Source of the DNA: Pseudomonas benzenivorans
GTDB taxonomy: Bacteria; Pseudomonadota; Gammaproteobacteria; Pseudomonadales; Pseudomonadaceae
Length of the DNA stretch: 64,000 bases
Direction: 5' to 3'
Assembly (NCBI RefSeq): GCF_024397895.1
Contig: NZ_CP073346.1
Coordinates: 4,278,001-4,342,000 of the forward strand
This document shows positions 16,777 to 26,549 of the stretch, in pieces. Under the pieces are notes generated by a model that was not told the origin of the DNA, searched no databases, and worked only from the letters and a program-made list of their open reading frames with translations. Numbering within the stretch: position 1 is the stretch's first letter; every line of letters starts with the position of its first letter. Position numbers and translations under genes: made by a program.

Positions 16777-18213
16777 CTACTTCGGTTGCCGGTAGAGGTC
16801 GACCAGCACCTGATCGAGGATCGAGGACGCGCCCCAGGGCCGGGGGTCGTTGAGGATGGCAACCACCGCCCAGGTATTGCCATTGCTGTCGCGGCTGTAG
16901 CCGGCGATGGCCCGCACGTTGTTCAGCGTGCCGGTCTTGATGTGCGCCTGACCTTCCAGGGCGCTGCGCTTCAGGCGTTTGCGCATGGTCCCGTCCATCC
17001 CCACCAGCGGCATCGAGCTGATGAACTCGGCGGCATAGGGGCTCTTCCAGGCCGCCTGGAGGATAGTCGCCAGCTCGCGGGCGCTGACCCGCTCGGCCCG
17101 CGACAGGCCGGAACCGTTCTCGATCACCAGGTGCGGCGCGGTGATACCCTTGCGTGCCAGCCAGGCACGGATCACCCGCTGCGCGGCCTTGGCATCGTCG
17201 CCGTCGGCGGAATTGCGAAACTTCGCGCCGAGGCTGAGGAACAGTTGGCGGGCCATGGTGTTGTTACTGTACTTGTTGATGTCGCGGATGATCTCCACCA
17301 GGTCCGGGGAGTGCGCGCGGGCCAGCAGGCGGGCGCTCTTAGGCACGTCGGCGATGCGGTCCTGGCCGAGGATGCTGCCGCCCAGCTCCTGCCAGATGGC
17401 TCGCACGGCGCCGGCGGCGTAGCTCGGGTGGTCGAGCAACGACAGGTAGGTCTGGGCGCTGCAGCCCTCGGCCAGTTGGCCGGTGACGATCACCGTGGTG
17501 CCGTCGAACTGCTTTACCGGGTTGTAGCGCACGTCCGGCCAGCCGGGACACTTGCTCGCCTTCAGCAGCTTCACCCGGTTGTCGATGCGGATGTCGGCGA
17601 TCGGCGGCTCGACCGCGATCTGCACCTTGCCGGCCTCGGCGCGGGCGATGAAACGCAGCGCCTTGAGGTTGACCAGCAGGGCGTCCGGGGTCACCAGATA
17701 GGGCTTGTTGGCGTCGCCACCGTCGTCGTTGAAGGTCGGCAGCTGGGGCTGGATGAAGTGGCTGCGGTCGAGCACCAGGTCGCCGCTCACCTGGCGCACG
17801 CCGTTGGCGCGCAGGTCGCGCAGCAGCAGCCAGAGTTTCTCCATGTTCAGCTTGGGATCGCCGCCGCCCTTGAGGTAGAGGTTGCCCTGCAACACGCCAT
17901 CCTTGAGCGGGCCGTCGGTATGGAACTCGGTGACCCACTGGTGGGTCGGGCCCAGCAGCTCCAGGGCGGCATAGGTGGTCACCAGCTTCATGGCCGAGGC
18001 CGGGTTGACCGATATGTCGGCATTGACCAGGGTGCGGGTGCCGGGGCCGGTCAGCGGCAGGGTCACCACCGACAGCGAGCGCGGGTGGATCTTGTTGGCC
18101 TTGAGCGCCTGTTCGACCTTGCTCGGCAGGCGGTTGTTGTCGGCGGCCTGCAGCGGCAGGGCGAGGGGCAGCAGGAGGCTGGCGATCAGCAGCCGGCGCA
18201 GGATTCTAGTCAT
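16777..18213 (-). CDS. dacB: D-alanyl-D-alanine carboxypeptidase/endopeptidase, PBP4 type
   Basis: 478 aa with a signal peptide (residues 1-23, ending LQAAD). Peptidase S13 family: the active-site SxxK is SAMK at 73-76, the SxN motif SNN at 316-318, and KTG at 426-428, with the large inserted domain between the first two motifs that marks the PBP4 class. It trims and cleaves peptidoglycan cross-links in the periplasm; in P. aeruginosa, loss of PBP4 is known to activate AmpC beta-lactamase. All catalytic residues are present, so it should be active. Monocistronic, leftward, divergent from the YggL gene. Confidence 0.95.
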   Translation of the reverse strand: MTRILRRLLIASLLLPLALPLQAADNNRLPSKVEQALKANKIHPRSLSVVTLPLTGPGTRTLVNADISVNPASAMKLVTTYAALELLGPTHQWVTEFHTDGPLKDGVLQGNLYLKGGGDPKLNMEKLWLLLRDLRANGVRQVSGDLVLDRSHFIQPQLPTFNDDGGDANKPYLVTPDALLVNLKALRFIARAEAGKVQIAVEPPIADIRIDNRVKLLKASKCPGWPDVRYNPVKQFDGTTVIVTGQLAEGCSAQTYLSLLDHPSYAAGAVRAIWQELGGSILGQDRIADVPKSARLLARAHSPDLVEIIRDINKYSNNTMARQLFLSLGAKFRNSADGDDAKAAQRVIRAWLARKGITAPHLVIENGSGLSRAERVSARELATILQAAWKSPYAAEFISSMPLVGMDGTMRKRLKRSALEGQAHIKTGTLNNVRAIAGYSRDSNGNTWAVVAILNDPRPWGASSILDQVLVDLYRQPK

Positions 18214-18449
18214 GGGCAGAGGCCCTCAGGGCGGGGGCTGGAAGTGACGCGTGGCATGTGCGGTGGGTCCCACGATGGTTCGGCAAGCAGCCCGGCATTA
18301 TGCCCGAAGGCCCGTGGGCCAGGGTGGCCCCGGCGACCGGCGTAATCGATATATTTTGCGGCGGGCGAAGGGCGGGCAGACACGGAGGCGGGCAAACCAG
18401 CCGGCAAACTGCTAGAGTGCCGCGCGTTATTACTTTTGAGGATCCACCC

Positions 18450-18791
18450 ATGGCTACCAACCGTTCCCGTCGTCTGCGCAAAAAACTCTGCGTGGATGAA
18501 TTCCAGGAGCTGGGTTTCGAGCTGAACCTGAATTTCAAAGAGGACCTGACCGACGAAGCCGTTGACGACTTCCTCGACCAGTTCCTGCGTGACGCCATGG
18601 AAGCCAATGGTCTGGGCTATGTGGGCGGCGACGACTACGGCCTGGTCTGCCTGGCCAAGCGTGGCTCGGTGAGCGAAGAGCAGCGCGCCCAGGTCGAAGC
18701 CTGGCTGAAGGGCCGCAGCGAGCTGATCGACTTCAGCGCCAGCCCGCTGATCGACGTCTGGTACCCGGAAAACGCAATCAATCCGGCCTGA
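18450..18791 (+). CDS. YggL family 50S ribosome-binding protein
   Basis: 113 aa from the ATG at 18450, with GAGG at 18438-18441; a longer in-frame reading to 18258 has no ribosome site and overlaps the divergent promoter region. The basic start MATNRSRRLRKKLCVDEFQE, the acidic middle NFKEDLTDEAVDDFLDQFL and the end LIDVWYPEN match DUF469/YggL, described as binding the large ribosomal subunit. No catalytic motif. It ends in a strong palindrome shared with the convergent HD-GYP gene. Confidence 0.9.
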   Translation: MATNRSRRLRKKLCVDEFQELGFELNLNFKEDLTDEAVDDFLDQFLRDAMEANGLGYVGGDDYGLVCLAKRGSVSEEQRAQVEAWLKGRSELIDFSASPLIDVWYPENAINPA

Positions 18792-18799
18792 TGTCATGT

Positions 18800-18828
18800 G
18801 GCTGGGCATGCGCCGCGCATGCCCAGCC
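18800..18828. terminator. perfect 12-bp hairpin shared by two convergent genes
   Basis: GGCTGGGCATGC (18800-18811), loop GCCGC, GCATGCCCAGCC (18817-18828). It begins 8 bases after the YggL stop and ends 1 base before the HD-GYP stop codon. There is no T-run on either side, so it may block transcription or protect 3' ends rather than act as a classic terminator. Confidence 0.55.
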
Positions 18829-18829
18829 G

Positions 18830-21802
18830 TTACCCCCCCGCCTCTCCGCTCTCCAGGCCCGCCTTGGCCAGCACCGCCGCCTCGTCCACCGCATCGATCT
18901 GCGCCTGCTGCATGAAACGCTCGGCGTATTCCCGGTAGACCCGCGCCCGCACGAACAGGCCGAACAGCTGCGGGTCGATATGCGCCGTGCGGCACATCTC
19001 GGCCATCAGGTTCAGCGATTCCGACAGCAGCTTGCCCTTCTTGTAGGGACGGTCCACCGCGGTCAGCGCCTCGAAGATATCGGCGATCGCCATCATCCGC
19101 GCCGGCAGGCTCATCTGCTCGCGGCGCAGGCGTTTCGGGTAGCCGCTGCCGTCCATCTTTTCGTGATGACCGCCGGCCATCTCCGCGACGTTCTGCAGGT
19201 GGGGCGGGAAGGGCAGGCGATCGAGCATGAGGATGGTCTGCACGATGTGGTGGTTGATGATGTAACGCTCCTCGGTCGTCAGGGTGCCGCGACCGACGCT
19301 GAGGTTGTGCAGTTCGCCGCGGTTGAACTTGTACTGCGGCACCTCCAGCTGGAAGCCCCAGGGATTGTCGGCCGGGATCAGCTCGTCGGCAGGGCGCTCG
19401 AGCAGGTGTTCGGGCTTGTCGGCCAGCAGCGGCTCCTCCACCGGCAGGCTCGCGGGCGGCCGCCGCTGCAGGCGCTGGGCCTCCTCCCAGGACACGCCGA
19501 GACGGTCGTCCAGGGTGCGGGTCCAGGTGCGTGAGGCGATCTGCCTGAGGCGCTCCTGGTCGGCCTCGGCCATGCTTTCGCCGCCCAGGTTGCAGGCGGC
19601 GACGAAGGCGAACTCCTCATCCAGGCTGGCCAGCAGCGAGTCGCGCAGTTCGCCCAGGGCATTCGGCTCGCCACCTTCGGCGCAGCCGCGCCAGTAGGCG
19701 ATCCAGGCATCGCGCTTGAGCACCTCGAAGCGCATGCGCACCTCGTGGATGCGGTCGTACAGGGTTTCCAGCTTGGTCGCCTTGTCCACCACGTATTCCG
19801 GGGTGGTGACCTTGCCGCAGTCGTGCAGCCAGGCGGCGATGTGCAGGGCTTCCCATTCCTCGACGCTCGGCTGGTAGTGCTGGAAGGCGGGGTCGTCGCT
19901 GTCGGCCGCGGCACGGGCGAGCATCAGGGTGATCTCCGGCACCCGCTGGCAGTGGCCGCCGGTGTAGGGGCTCTTGGCGTCGATGGCGCCGGCGATCAGC
20001 TGGATGATGGCGTCGAGCAGCTTCTTCTGGCGCAACAACAGGCGCTGGCTCTCGATGCAAAGGGCGGCGACACCGGACACTGCCTCGACGAAAGCCACCC
20101 GTTCGCGGCGCAGCAACGCCAGTTCGCGAGGCTCGCCGCTGTCGCAGTGCAGCAGAACCAGTATGCCGACCGTGTCGCCCTGACGGTTGTGCAGGCCGGT
20201 GGCGACCAGGTGGACGCGTGGACTGTCGAGGGTGCTCAGCAGGCTGCGGTAGTCGCCGGCCTGGTCGAAGCCGAGCGAGACCACCGCGCTCGGCCCGCCA
20301 CCGGCAGGCCCCCGCAGCCACTCGGGCAGGGCATCGGTGGCATTGTCGTAGCCGGGTATGTGGTGCTGGCCGAGACTGCGTCGTGTGCCATCGAGGAACA
20401 GCCCCTGGGGTTCCAGGCGGCCGTGCTCGGCGTCGACCAGGTAGATCAACCCGCCCTGGGCCTGGCTGATGCCCACGGTTTCCTCCAGGACCCGCTCGAG
20501 CAGGATGTCGAAGCGCGTCACGGCCGACAGGCTGGCGGCGATCTCCAGGAAGCTGGCAATGGTCTCCTTCATCTGGGTCATGGACACCGCCAGCTGATCG
20601 ACCTCCAGTACGGGCGAGTGGCCGCTGGCGGGATACTGGAAATCGAAGCGGCGGATCGCCTCCGCCTCGTCGACCAGGGACTTCAGCGGCTTGACCACCA
20701 GGCGCGAGGTCAGCCAGCCCAGTGGCAGGCACAGCAGCAGGGTGGCGAGGGTGATCAGCGCGCCCTGCCAGCGCAGGCGATAGGCGTCCGCCAGCAGTTC
20801 GTCCTCCGGCACCAGCAGCGCCAGGAACAGCCCTTGCGGGCCGCCTTCGACCAATCGGCTGCGTGACACCACCCAGCGCCGTCCGCGCAGCTCGAGCACG
20901 CTCTGTTGCAACTCCCCGGTGTCATTGGCCAGCAGGGCGTCGATCTCCGGACTGAGTTCGCGGGCCGGGCTCAGCATGGCCTCGCCATCCATCATCATCA
21001 TCAGACGGGCGCTGTCGGGGTAAGCCACGGCGTTGCCGGCGGGGTCATAGAGAACGACCTGGCTGCTGGCGGTGATCTGCCGGTCTGTCAGGGCGGCGGA
21101 CAGCTCGGCGAGGGTCAGGTCCGCGGCCAGCACGGTGGTCAGGCCGCTGCGCCTGGCCAGGGTGGTGCCGACCTCGGCGGTGGAGAAGAACACATAGGGC
21201 TTGGTGGTGATCTGCCCGCCGTCGACGCGGGCGCGGCGGTACCAGGGGCGACTGCGCGGGTCGTAGTCCTCATCCAGGCGTGGGCTGCGGCTGAGCAGGT
21301 TCAGGGAGCCGTCGAAGAACAGGTAGGCGGCCTCGACCCCGGCGGCGCTGCGGTCGATCGACCAGACCTGAAAGGCCGCGTTGTCCGGTGCCGAGAAGCG
21401 CAGCTTGATTGCCTCGTCACGCAGCGGCCGGACCATGAAGAAGTCGCCGTCTTCGTAGCCGAGGTACAGCGAGGCCATCTTCGGGTTGTCGCGAAGGGCC
21501 TGGGCAAAGGGCTTGAGCAGTGCCAGGCGGCCCTGCAGGTCGCCGGCCTGGCTGGCCTCGTTCAACGCCAGCAGGCTGAGCAGCTGGCGGATCGGCTGGT
21601 AGGTGTGCTCGAGATCGAGCTGCACGTTCTGCTGGATCTGGGTGAACAGCCGGGCGCTGCTGTCGAAGATGATCTGGGTGGTCTGCCGGTGGTTGAACAC
21701 CCCCAGCACGGTGCCGGTCAGCAGCAGCAGCAGGGTGAACAGCAGGCTGATGTGCACGTGCAGGGGAAAGCGGCGATCCCGTGGCCAGAATCTGCTGGGC
21801 AT
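18830..21802 (-). CDS. membrane HD-GYP c-di-GMP phosphodiesterase with Cache, HAMP and GAF domains
   Basis: 990 aa. Domain order: membrane helix 16-36, periplasmic dCache-type sensor (about 40-345, with RSRPWYRRARVDGGQITTKPY), second helix about 347-367, HAMP (about 368-420), GAF (about 440-600), then HD-GYP (about 640-960). The metal-binding HD is at 660-661 (WLHDCGKVTTPEYV) and the signature HHEKMDGSGYP places GYP at 887-889, so hydrolysis of c-di-GMP is expected. An insertion of about 120 residues separates HD from the GYP half, longer than in minimal HD-GYP proteins. The Cache domain suggests control by a small periplasmic ligand. Transcribed alone; it could lower the c-di-GMP that controls the lap genes 7 kb away (inference). 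Confidence 0.9.
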   Translation of the reverse strand: MPSRFWPRDRRFPLHVHISLLFTLLLLLTGTVLGVFNHRQTTQIIFDSSARLFTQIQQNVQLDLEHTYQPIRQLLSLLALNEASQAGDLQGRLALLKPFAQALRDNPKMASLYLGYEDGDFFMVRPLRDEAIKLRFSAPDNAAFQVWSIDRSAAGVEAAYLFFDGSLNLLSRSPRLDEDYDPRSRPWYRRARVDGGQITTKPYVFFSTAEVGTTLARRSGLTTVLAADLTLAELSAALTDRQITASSQVVLYDPAGNAVAYPDSARLMMMMDGEAMLSPARELSPEIDALLANDTGELQQSVLELRGRRWVVSRSRLVEGGPQGLFLALLVPEDELLADAYRLRWQGALITLATLLLCLPLGWLTSRLVVKPLKSLVDEAEAIRRFDFQYPASGHSPVLEVDQLAVSMTQMKETIASFLEIAASLSAVTRFDILLERVLEETVGISQAQGGLIYLVDAEHGRLEPQGLFLDGTRRSLGQHHIPGYDNATDALPEWLRGPAGGGPSAVVSLGFDQAGDYRSLLSTLDSPRVHLVATGLHNRQGDTVGILVLLHCDSGEPRELALLRRERVAFVEAVSGVAALCIESQRLLLRQKKLLDAIIQLIAGAIDAKSPYTGGHCQRVPEITLMLARAAADSDDPAFQHYQPSVEEWEALHIAAWLHDCGKVTTPEYVVDKATKLETLYDRIHEVRMRFEVLKRDAWIAYWRGCAEGGEPNALGELRDSLLASLDEEFAFVAACNLGGESMAEADQERLRQIASRTWTRTLDDRLGVSWEEAQRLQRRPPASLPVEEPLLADKPEHLLERPADELIPADNPWGFQLEVPQYKFNRGELHNLSVGRGTLTTEERYIINHHIVQTILMLDRLPFPPHLQNVAEMAGGHHEKMDGSGYPKRLRREQMSLPARMMAIADIFEALTAVDRPYKKGKLLSESLNLMAEMCRTAHIDPQLFGLFVRARVYREYAERFMQQAQIDAVDEAAVLAKAGLESGEAGG

Positions 21803-21905
21803 AGCGCGTCACTCCGTCGGTTGCGCCGTTGAGCCATAAGCATAGTGAAGGGGGCGTGCAAGCGTCGGCTGAAGGCCGATCGCCGCCGGATTGAATCCAG
21901 GTCGC

Positions 21906-22970
21906 TCAGCGGGTGTTACGGGTGGCGGTGCTGTGTCGGGCGCGATTCTCCAGCAGCTGTCGCAGGCCATACATCAGCAGCGCCACGCACAGCGCCAGGA
22001 CCACGCCGAACAGCGCGTTGAGCAGGCGCGGCTGGGCCAGTTGCCAGTCCAGGGAAAGGCTTTCGGCGAGCAGCACGAAGCTGAGGGTGGTCTGCATCAC
22101 GAACACGCCATAGTGGTTGGCCTGCAAGGCGCGACTGATGGCTATCAGTGGCACCAGAATGGCCACCATCAGTGGTGGGTCCTGCAGGCTGTGACCGAGC
22201 AGGATCAACAGGCCGGCGGCGGCCAGGCTGGCCAGGCTCGATTGCAGGGCGCGTACCAGGCTGCCCTGAAACTCCAGCTGCAGGGTGGTCACCACGATCA
22301 GGGTCAGCCAGTAGCCGTGGTGCAGGCCGGCGAGACTGACCAGCATTCCTGCCAGGCCCAACGCCAGGGTGCAGCCCAGCGCGTGCAGGCGCCACTGCCG
22401 GCGTGGCAGGCGCCTGGCATGGCGTCTGAGGACTTTGAGGATGCCGATGAAGCGCGGCATGTAGGGCCACATGCGCAAACCATGCAGGCCGCGCAGGCCG
22501 AAGGCCAGCAGCATGACCCAGAGGCCGCCGAGGATGAACAGGGTGGCGATGGCGTAGGGGTTGTTGAGGTTGCCGATGCCGTACTGGCCCTGACCCAGGC
22601 ACAGGCACAAGGCCAGGCCGAGCCCCTGCTTGCCCGCCTCGCTGCCGAAGCGTTGCAGCCAGGCGAGGAGGAAACCGAACGCGGCGAACAGGCCCAGGCT
22701 GATCAGCGGATCGCTGGCCGACCAGAAGCCCAGGCCGGCGCTGCAGGCCCCGAGCCCGGTGAGCAGCAGCATCCTGAGCATGCCGAAGCGGTGCAGGGGG
22801 CTGGCCTGGGCCGCCTGAAAGGCGCCCAGCGAGGCCCAGAGAAAACCGGTGTGGCCGCTGAACAGGCCCAGCAGCAGGGGCAGTGCGCAGCCGATACCCG
22901 CCACCAAAGCCGGTCCCCAGGCGGGCGGGCCGGCGTGCCAGCTGAGGGTGTCGCGCAGGGCCTGTCTCAT
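21906..22970 (-). CDS. FUSC-type integral membrane protein
   Basis: 354 aa with about 10 hydrophobic helices in two groups separated by a basic loop near residues 185-200 (RRHARRLPRRQWRLH). The pattern, with SGHTGFLWASLGAFQAA near the start and a second half containing GYWLTLIVVTTLQLEF, resembles the FUSC/aromatic acid exporter superfamily, which includes AaeB and YccS. The long cytoplasmic domain of those exporters is missing, so this is a compact membrane-only form. It starts 3 bases after the dgt stop, so it is in an operon with dgt. Substrate unknown. Confidence 0.75.
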   Translation of the reverse strand: MRQALRDTLSWHAGPPAWGPALVAGIGCALPLLLGLFSGHTGFLWASLGAFQAAQASPLHRFGMLRMLLLTGLGACSAGLGFWSASDPLISLGLFAAFGFLLAWLQRFGSEAGKQGLGLALCLCLGQGQYGIGNLNNPYAIATLFILGGLWVMLLAFGLRGLHGLRMWPYMPRFIGILKVLRRHARRLPRRQWRLHALGCTLALGLAGMLVSLAGLHHGYWLTLIVVTTLQLEFQGSLVRALQSSLASLAAAGLLILLGHSLQDPPLMVAILVPLIAISRALQANHYGVFVMQTTLSFVLLAESLSLDWQLAQPRLLNALFGVVLALCVALLMYGLRQLLENRARHSTATRNTR

Positions 22971-22973
22971 CGA

Positions 22974-24305
22974 TTACACCGGACTCGAACGTCCCGTCAT
23001 TTCGCGGGCCATTTCAGTAGCGTAGCTGTCGGTCATGCCGGCGATGAAGTCGATTATGCGCAGGAAGGACTTGTGCAGCGGCCAGCTCGGGTCGGGCGCA
23101 TTGTGACCGAGCAGGTCGAGGATGCGCCGGTGCTTGAACGACGGTGCGCGGCCGCCCTGTTGCTCCAGCGCCGCGCCGCAGAAGGCGTTGAGGAGGATCT
23201 CCAGGGTGGTGTAGGCGCCGATTTCATGCAGGGTCTTGCGCTTGTCCTGAAAGATCTTCTGCCGCGCCATGGCCTTGGCACTCTGCACGCAGCGCTTGGC
23301 CGGGCCGTGCATGTGCTCGACCAGATCGCCTTGCAGGGTGCCGGCCAGCAGCGCCGGTTGCTGGGCGACAAAGGCGTGGGCGGCGGCGTTGGTCAGGTGC
23401 TCGATGGCCTTGCCGCGCAGGATCGCCAGCTTGCGCCGCCGGGAATCCTGTGGGCCGAGTTGTCGATAGGTTTGCGGCAGGTCGTCGCCGACCAGGTCGA
23501 GCAGCAGGGCCTCGACCTCAGCGTATTCGAGCAGGTCCATCTCCAGGCCGTCTTCCAGGTCGATCAGGCCGTAGCAGATATCGTCGGCCGCCTCCATCAG
23601 GTACACCAGCGGGTGGCGCCCCCAACGCTGCTCCTCGAGCTGGGGCAGGCCGAGCTTCTGGGCGATCTGCTCGAGCAGCGGCAGTTCGCTCTGGTAGCAG
23701 CCGAACTTGTGCTTCTTGTAGCCCAGCGCCTCGGCGTGGCGGGCCGTCCAGGGGTACTTGAGGTAGGTGCCGAGGGTCGCATAGGTCAAGCGCGTGCCGC
23801 CGTCGAACTGGTGGTATTCCAGCTGGGTGAGTACACGAAAGCCTTGGGCATTGCCCTCGAAGCTGAGGAAATCTGCGCGCTCGGCCTCGCTCATCGCGTC
23901 CAGCCAGCCACGCCCGGCGGCCTGCTGGAACCAGTGGCGAATCGCGTCCTCGCCGGAGTGGCCGAATGGCGGATTGCCGATGTCGTGGGCCAGGCAGGCC
24001 GACTGCACGACCATGCCCAGGTCGCTCGGCTCGCACCAGTCGGGCAGGGTGTCGCGGATCATCTCGCCGACGCGCATGCCCAGCGAGCGGCCGACGCAGC
24101 TGACCTCCAGCGAATGGGTCAGGCGGGTGTGGATGTGGTCGTTGCTCGAGACCGGATGCACCTGGGTCTTGCGGCCCAGGCGGCGAAAGGCGCCGGAGAA
24201 GATGATGCGGTCGTGGTCTTTGTGAAAGGGGCTGCGGCCCAGTTCGTCGACGCTGTGCGTCGGCTTGCCGAGACGCTCACGGTTGAGCAGGGTTTGCCAG
24301 TCCAA
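22974..24305 (-). CDS. deoxyguanosinetriphosphate triphosphohydrolase-like protein (HD domain)
   Basis: 443 aa. Family hallmarks: the start [26 protein letters not shown], the HD metal site with H64 (RLTHSLEV) and HD 107-108 ([16 protein letters not shown]), and [13 protein letters not shown]. It splits a dNTP into deoxynucleoside and triphosphate; the family is called dGTPase-like because substrate range varies. The first codon is TTG at 24305, supported by GAGG seven bases upstream and by no in-frame ATG nearby. Followed after 3 bases by the FUSC gene. Confidence 0.93.
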   Translation of the reverse strand: MDWQTLLNRERLGKPTHSVDELGRSPFHKDHDRIIFSGAFRRLGRKTQVHPVSSNDHIHTRLTHSLEVSCVGRSLGMRVGEMIRDTLPDWCEPSDLGMVVQSACLAHDIGNPPFGHSGEDAIRHWFQQAAGRGWLDAMSEAERADFLSFEGNAQGFRVLTQLEYHQFDGGTRLTYATLGTYLKYPWTARHAEALGYKKHKFGCYQSELPLLEQIAQKLGLPQLEEQRWGRHPLVYLMEAADDICYGLIDLEDGLEMDLLEYAEVEALLLDLVGDDLPQTYRQLGPQDSRRRKLAILRGKAIEHLTNAAAHAFVAQQPALLAGTLQGDLVEHMHGPAKRCVQSAKAMARQKIFQDKRKTLHEIGAYTTLEILLNAFCGAALEQQGGRAPSFKHRRILDLLGHNAPDPSWPLHKSFLRIIDFIAGMTDSYATEMAREMTGRSSPV

Positions 24306-24583
24306 GGACGATCCTCGCCATTCAGTGGCCGATGGGCCTAGCTTCGGGGTTCACGCGAGCGCCTGCAAGCTCTGCTTGGCGACGAGACCGGCACCTGGCG
24401 GGGCGGGGCCGGCGTTGCTAAGGTCAATGCAGGGTGCAGATGGAAGCATTAGGCCAGCTATAAGCCGATTTAACGGCGAAGTTGCGTCTTTCCTGGCGCG
24501 CTCGGGCCCGGATGGCTCGGTGCAGTCGAGGCGTGCGGAGTCAGGTACCGGATGACGCGGTTTTCCCTTTTAGAGGTGGGTGT

Positions 24584-24961
24584 ATGAACAATGCAATCGT
24601 CTTGCTCGCTCGGCTGCTGCTCGCACATATATTTCTGCTGGCCGGCATCAACAAGATTTCCGGTTTCGCCGGTACCCAGGGCTACATGGAAAGCATGGGG
24701 GTGCCCGGGGTGCTGCTGCCCTTGGTGATCCTTCTCGAGGTGGGCGGCGGTCTGGCGCTGATCCTCGGCCTACTCACCCGCTGGGCGGCGCTGGCGCTGG
24801 CGGCGTTCTCGGTGGCGGCGGCTGTGATCTTTCATTCCAACTTCAGTGAACAGATGCAGATGATCCTGTTCATGAAGAACTTCTCCATGGCCGGGGGCCT
24901 GCTCATGCTCTACGTGCACGGCGCGGGGGCCATCAGCATCGATGCCATGCGCGGCAGGTAG
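24584..24961 (+). CDS. DoxX family membrane protein
   Basis: 125 aa from the ATG at 24584, with GAGGTGG just upstream; the frame is open to 24482 but without a ribosome site. Four membrane helices with the DoxX pattern: LLLAHIFLLAGINKISGFAG, then GVLLPLVILLEVGGGLALI, the alanine-rich third helix and FMKNFSMAGGLLML. DoxX/YphA proteins are small inner-membrane redox-related proteins of uncertain function. Monocistronic, convergent with lapC. Confidence 0.88.
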   Translation: MNNAIVLLARLLLAHIFLLAGINKISGFAGTQGYMESMGVPGVLLPLVILLEVGGGLALILGLLTRWAALALAAFSVAAAVIFHSNFSEQMQMILFMKNFSMAGGLLMLYVHGAGAISIDAMRGR

Positions 24962-25181
24962 TGCGGCATTGGGCGCGTCTGGCGTGGCAGGCCGCGCCAG
25001 CTTCGCGCTTGCGGTGCAGTGAGCCCTTGAGCCGAGGGGGGCGCGCATCGCTTAGGCTGGCCAATGCCCTGGCCGCTGCAGTCATCGGAACATTGGGCGT
25101 GGCCGGGATCTGCCGGGCCTTCACCCCGGCAAATTGTCGAAGGCATTCAATGCGCGCCCATGCATTGGCGCGGCTCACGGC

Positions 25182-26540
25182 TCAGCGCTCGCGCAGCGCC
25201 TCCGAACGGGCCTTGAGTACCGGCTTGAGCAGATAGTCCAGCACGCTTTTCTCGCCGGTGATGATGTCCACCGTGGCGATCATGCCGGGAATAATCAGCA
25301 GCGGGTTTTCGTCGCTGCCCAGGTGGCTCTTTTCGGTGCGCACCTGGATCAGGTAGAAGCTGTTGCCTTCATCGTCGGTGATGGTATCGGCGCTGATCAG
25401 CTCCAGGTTGGCTTTCATGCCGCCATAGATGGTGTAGTCGTAGGCGCTGAACTTGACCATGGCCTTCTGCCCCGGGTGCAGAAAGGCGACGTCCTGGGGG
25501 CGGACCTTGGCCTCGATCAGCAGGTTGTCCTCCAATGGCACGATCTCCAGCATGTCGTTGCCGGGCTGGACGACGCCGCCGATGGTGTTGATCTTCAGTT
25601 GTTTGATCACGCCCTTGACTGGGGACATCACCGTGGTGCGGCTGACCCGGTCCTCGATCGCCGAGCTGGTCGCGGTGATCTTCTTCAGCTCGGTGCGCGC
25701 CTCGTTGAGCGCCTTGAAGGCTTCGGAGCGGAACGCCAGTTCGGACTCCTCGATCTTGCTTCTGATTTCGCTGATGGCCGCTTCGGCCCGGGGGATGGCC
25801 AGGTTGGTGGCATCCAGGGAGCCGCGTACCTCGACCGCACTGCGACGCAGGCGGAGGATTTCCACCTGGGAAATCGCGCCGCTGGCCACCAGCGGTTGCG
25901 ACATGTTCAGCTCCTGCTGCAGCAGACCGAGACTGGAGCGGTATTGCCGAGACTTGGAGCGAAATTCCGCCAGCTCCTGCTCCTTCTGCCGCAGCTGCTC
26001 GCCGAGCGTACGCTGCTCGCTGTGCAGCCGCTCCTGCCGCGAGCGATACAGGGCCAGTTCGTCCTCGGCCAGCTGCGGCGCGCCGGCGGTGATGGCCTGC
26101 GGCATGGCGATGTCGCGGCCCTCGGCCTCGGCGCTCAGGCGTTCGATGCGGGCGATCAGGGCCAGGCGGTCGGCTTCGGTCTCGCCCTGGTTGGAGAGAA
26201 AGCGGGTGTCGTCGAGGCGTAGCAGCACATCGCCTTTGTCCACCACCTGGCCCTCGCGCACGAATATTTCGCTGACGATGCCGCCTTCCAGGTTCTGGAT
26301 CACCTGGATCTTGCTCGAGGGTATCGCCTTGCCCTCACCGGTGGTGACTTCCTCCAGCACCGCGAAATGGGCCCAGGTCAGTGCCGAGAGCAGGCAGGCG
26401 GTGACCAGCCAGATGGTGATGCGCGAGAACCAGGGCGAGTCCTCGAGCACGGTGCCCTCGACCTCGGGCATGAATTCGGTGTCCTGCCGCTGTCGACGCA
26501 GGCTGGCAAAGTAGTCGCTGACGGTCTGGTTGGCTTGCAT
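25182..26540 (-). CDS. lapC: LapC: type I secretion membrane fusion protein (HlyD family)
   Basis: 452 aa. A cytoplasmic N-terminus, one membrane helix at 42-60, then a periplasmic part: the biotinyl-lipoyl half-motif QVIQNLEGGIVSEIFVREGQ (about 79-98), a long coiled coil (about 125-300), and the second lipoyl and beta-barrel half with SPVKGVIKQLKI and GNDMLEIVPL. This is the HlyD/LapC adaptor that links the ABC transporter LapB to the outer-membrane channel LapE. Third gene of the lapE-lapB-lapC operon, starting 9 bases after lapB. It exports the divergent LapA adhesin. Confidence 0.93.
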   Translation of the reverse strand: MQANQTVSDYFASLRRQRQDTEFMPEVEGTVLEDSPWFSRITIWLVTACLLSALTWAHFAVLEEVTTGEGKAIPSSKIQVIQNLEGGIVSEIFVREGQVVDKGDVLLRLDDTRFLSNQGETEADRLALIARIERLSAEAEGRDIAMPQAITAGAPQLAEDELALYRSRQERLHSEQRTLGEQLRQKEQELAEFRSKSRQYRSSLGLLQQELNMSQPLVASGAISQVEILRLRRSAVEVRGSLDATNLAIPRAEAAISEIRSKIEESELAFRSEAFKALNEARTELKKITATSSAIEDRVSRTTVMSPVKGVIKQLKINTIGGVVQPGNDMLEIVPLEDNLLIEAKVRPQDVAFLHPGQKAMVKFSAYDYTIYGGMKANLELISADTITDDEGNSFYLIQVRTEKSHLGSDENPLLIIPGMIATVDIITGEKSVLDYLLKPVLKARSEALRER

Positions 26541-26549
26541 ATATGGGTC

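Noticed and set aside
21891..24341. 816-codon plus-strand frame opposite the FUSC and dGTPase genes
   Set aside because: Antisense to two genes with clear motifs; the Gln/Ala/Gly-rich text is typical of GC-rich shadows.
25140..25181. terminator of the lapEBC operon in the DoxX-lapC gap
   Set aside because: GCGCGCC and GGCGCG half-sites around CATGCATT can pair, but the stem is short and has no T-run on the minus side.
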